Shown here piece by piece: positions 35,699 through 36,755 of a stretch of 36,755 bases of DNA; within the stretch, counting starts at the first letter, position 1, and each line of letters opens with the position of its first letter. Location: NCBI GenBank assembly GCA_012840395.1, contig DULL01000002.1, positions 1 to 36,755 on the forward strand, written 5' to 3'. The notes below the pieces were generated by a model. The model was not told where the DNA came from. It did not search any database and saw only the letters and a program-made list of their open reading frames with translations. The DNA comes from Clostridiaceae bacterium. Its GTDB lineage: Bacteria > Bacillota > Clostridia > Acetivibrionales > DULL01. The position numbers and the translations under genes were made by a program.

Positions 35699-36013
35699 CT
35701 ATAAAGAGCAAGGAGTGAATGATACATAGGGTTCTTCCCATTTCGTATCTTCAAAAGTATGAGGATATGAGTTTTCAAGAGCTTGCTGTTCTTTTCCCAA
35801 CAACCGGATGATCATCACTAGAATCTCCGACCGTGTCGGCACCCCATGGAGCTCGAAACCATTTCCTGTTCCCCGCACAATACCCAAAACATTTAAACCT
35901 TCTGCATAAGGCGAAATATCAAGCCCGGTTGCAAAGGCTGGTATCATCATACATAAGCAGGTTACACATAGCTAATAAATTAATAAATTCTTTAAATTCT
36001 CTGCAAATTTCAT
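35699..36013 (-). pseudogene. Remnant of a secreted S-layer-homology (SLH) domain protein, signal peptide broken by TAG
   Basis: ATG 36013 is preceded by AAGGAGAAAAGG and opens MKFAENLKNLLIY, then an in-frame TAG (35972-35974), then continues in the same frame as LCVTCLCMMIPAFA, together a plausible signal peptide with an AFA cleavage site. The frame goes on with YAEGLNVLGIVRGTGNGFEL, PTRSEILVMIIRLLGKEQQA and HTFEDTKWEEPYVSF, a typical SLH repeat, and then loses similarity (TPCSL, stop at 35699), where family members would continue with further repeats. So the gene is broken by both a nonsense codon and a 3' truncation. A shortened product from ATG 35950 is unlikely to be functional. Confidence 0.75.
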
Positions 36014-36055
36014 CCTTTTCTCCTTAAAACTCTATAGCAGAAAATTTTTCTATTA

Positions 36056-36087
36056 TCTACAAAAATTCCTCTATTTTCTATTGTAGA
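36056..36087. repeat. Short inverted repeat upstream of the manganese catalase
   Basis: TCTACAA (36056-36062) and TTGTAGA (36081-36087) are inverted around 18 nt in the AT-rich gap between the SLH remnant and the catalase. It could be a regulator site or only a weak hairpin. The rest of the gap up to 36250 shows no gene and no clear promoter. Confidence 0.35.
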
Positions 36088-36250
36088 AAAAATCATTTTT
36101 ATAATCAAATAAATATTTAACATTGTAATAATAAACAAAGGAAGGATAGCACTAAGGTTAATAAAGCAATAACAATTAATAAATGAATATTTTATATATA
36201 TATATGCTAAAGCTAATAAAAATAAAGAATTCACAAAGGAGTTGGTAAAT

Positions 36251-36755
36251 ATGTTTAAACATGATAAGAACCTTCTGCATGAAGTTAGAGTAGATGCACC
36301 AAACGCAAATTATGCAGCTATGATGCAAGAACAACTTGGTGGGCCTCAGGGAGAATTAAAAGCAGCACTTCAATACCTTTCTCAGAGTTTTCGTATAAAA
36401 GACCCCGAAATTAAGGATTTATTTCTTGACATTGCTTCTGAGGAATTAAGCCATATGGAAATGGTTGCTACTACCATAAATTTACTGAACGGTCATGTAC
36501 CTGATGCAAAGAATGCAACAATTGGTAATGTAGAAGCACATGTATTAACAGGACTTACCCCTTTTTTAAGCAATGCATCAGGCTATTTATGGACTGCTGC
36601 CTATATAAATGAGACTGGTGACCTTGCGGCCGACATATTGTCCAATATCGCAGCAGAGCAGAGAGCAAAAGTTGTTTACGAATATCTCTATAGGCAAATC
36701 AACGATAAAGGCGTAAGGGATACAATCGACTTTTTACTAAACCGTGAAGAAGCCC
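36251..36755 (+). CDS. Manganese (di-manganese) catalase, CotJC-like, 3' part missing
   Basis: The first 168 residues of a ferritin-like catalase that decomposes hydrogen peroxide; the gene runs off the right edge. It opens MFKHDKNLLHEVRVDAPNAN and has the four-helix metal ligands Glu35 (GPQGELKAALQYLSQ), Glu65 and His68 (ASEELSHMEM) and Glu136 (IAAEQRAKVVYEYL). The last codon visible begins with C after NREEA, fitting the expected ligand His (REEAH). Start ATG 36251 follows AAAGGAG by nine bases. Spore-coat CotJC proteins and vegetative Mn catalases of Clostridia share this sequence; no cotJA/cotJB gene lies upstream, which slightly favours a stand-alone catalase. Confidence 0.9.
   Translation, partial: MFKHDKNLLHEVRVDAPNANYAAMMQEQLGGPQGELKAALQYLSQSFRIKDPEIKDLFLDIASEELSHMEMVATTINLLNGHVPDAKNATIGNVEAHVLTGLTPFLSNASGYLWTAAYINETGDLAADILSNIAAEQRAKVVYEYLYRQINDKGVRDTIDFLLNREEA

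Noticed and set aside
36010-36234. Open frame of 74 codons on the minus strand, hydrophobic
   Set aside because: No ribosome binding site, extremely AT-rich composition, overlaps the start region of the SLH remnant and shows no family resemblance; most likely chance.
36014-36250. PerR/Fur box in front of the manganese catalase
   Set aside because: AT-rich stretches resemble the box loosely, but no 7-1-7 inverted repeat could be supported.

Overview
The window is about 36.8 kb of AT-rich chromosome from a Gram-positive member of the Clostridia. The evidence is strong AGGAGG-type ribosome binding sites, frequent GTG and TTG starts, an LPxTG-free lipoprotein sugar-binding protein, a YesN-type regulator, clostridial DUF5685/DnaJ genes, S-layer-homology remnants and a CotJC-like manganese catalase. 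An Acetivibrio/Ruminiclostridium-like relative is plausible, but this is inference. No tRNA, rRNA, CRISPR array, insertion sequence or phage gene was seen. Nearly everything from 1 to 29443 lies on the minus strand.

Layout, left to right. 1-4734: a carbohydrate ABC transporter (permease cut by the window edge, plus its binding lipoprotein) with a YesN-type response regulator and a LacI-type repressor upstream. 4746-9700: a housekeeping set typA-mltG-trmR-trhP, matching the yrrL-yrrM-yrrN/yrrO neighbourhood of Bacillus; trhP and trmR together would make 5-methoxyuridine at the tRNA wobble position. 9775-13827: a complete spermidine operon speD-speA-speE-speB (arginine to agmatine to putrescine; decarboxylated SAM supplies the aminopropyl group), with a clear promoter at 13853-13881. 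14015-27288: mutS2, a 2484-residue non-ribosomal peptide synthetase (C-A-T-C-A-T-reductase), a 7TM histidine kinase and an HD-GYP response regulator, all same-strand and closely packed. 27444-29443: a three-gene cassette (DUF5685, cysteine-tailed DnaJ/TPR protein, membrane protein) with overlapping ends.

29725-32261 reads on the plus strand: a DUF815 AAA+ ATPase and a GlmS-like double-SIS enzyme. Between this and the convergent kbl gene lies a 15-bp x 5 tandem repeat running into a perfect 28-bp hairpin. 32397-34722 is the threonine-to-glycine pathway (tdh, kbl), divergent from an XRE-cupin regulator (34880-35440); a palindrome sits exactly between the -35 and -10 of the tdh promoter. 35441-36250 is a decayed stretch with remnants of a LuxR-type regulator and of a secreted SLH-domain protein whose signal peptide is broken by an in-frame TAG. 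The window ends inside a manganese catalase gene.

The most interesting item is the synthetase. Its architecture is that of the clostridial NRPS family that makes N-acyl dipeptide aldehydes and pyrazinones. It sits alone, directly behind mutS2 and in front of a cyclic-di-GMP-linked two-component pair, without a visible transporter, phosphopantetheinyl transferase or protease-resistance gene. Start codons were re-chosen for several genes (typA, mltG, speE, mutS2, kbl, tdh, XRE-cupin) on ribosome-binding-site and family-length grounds.
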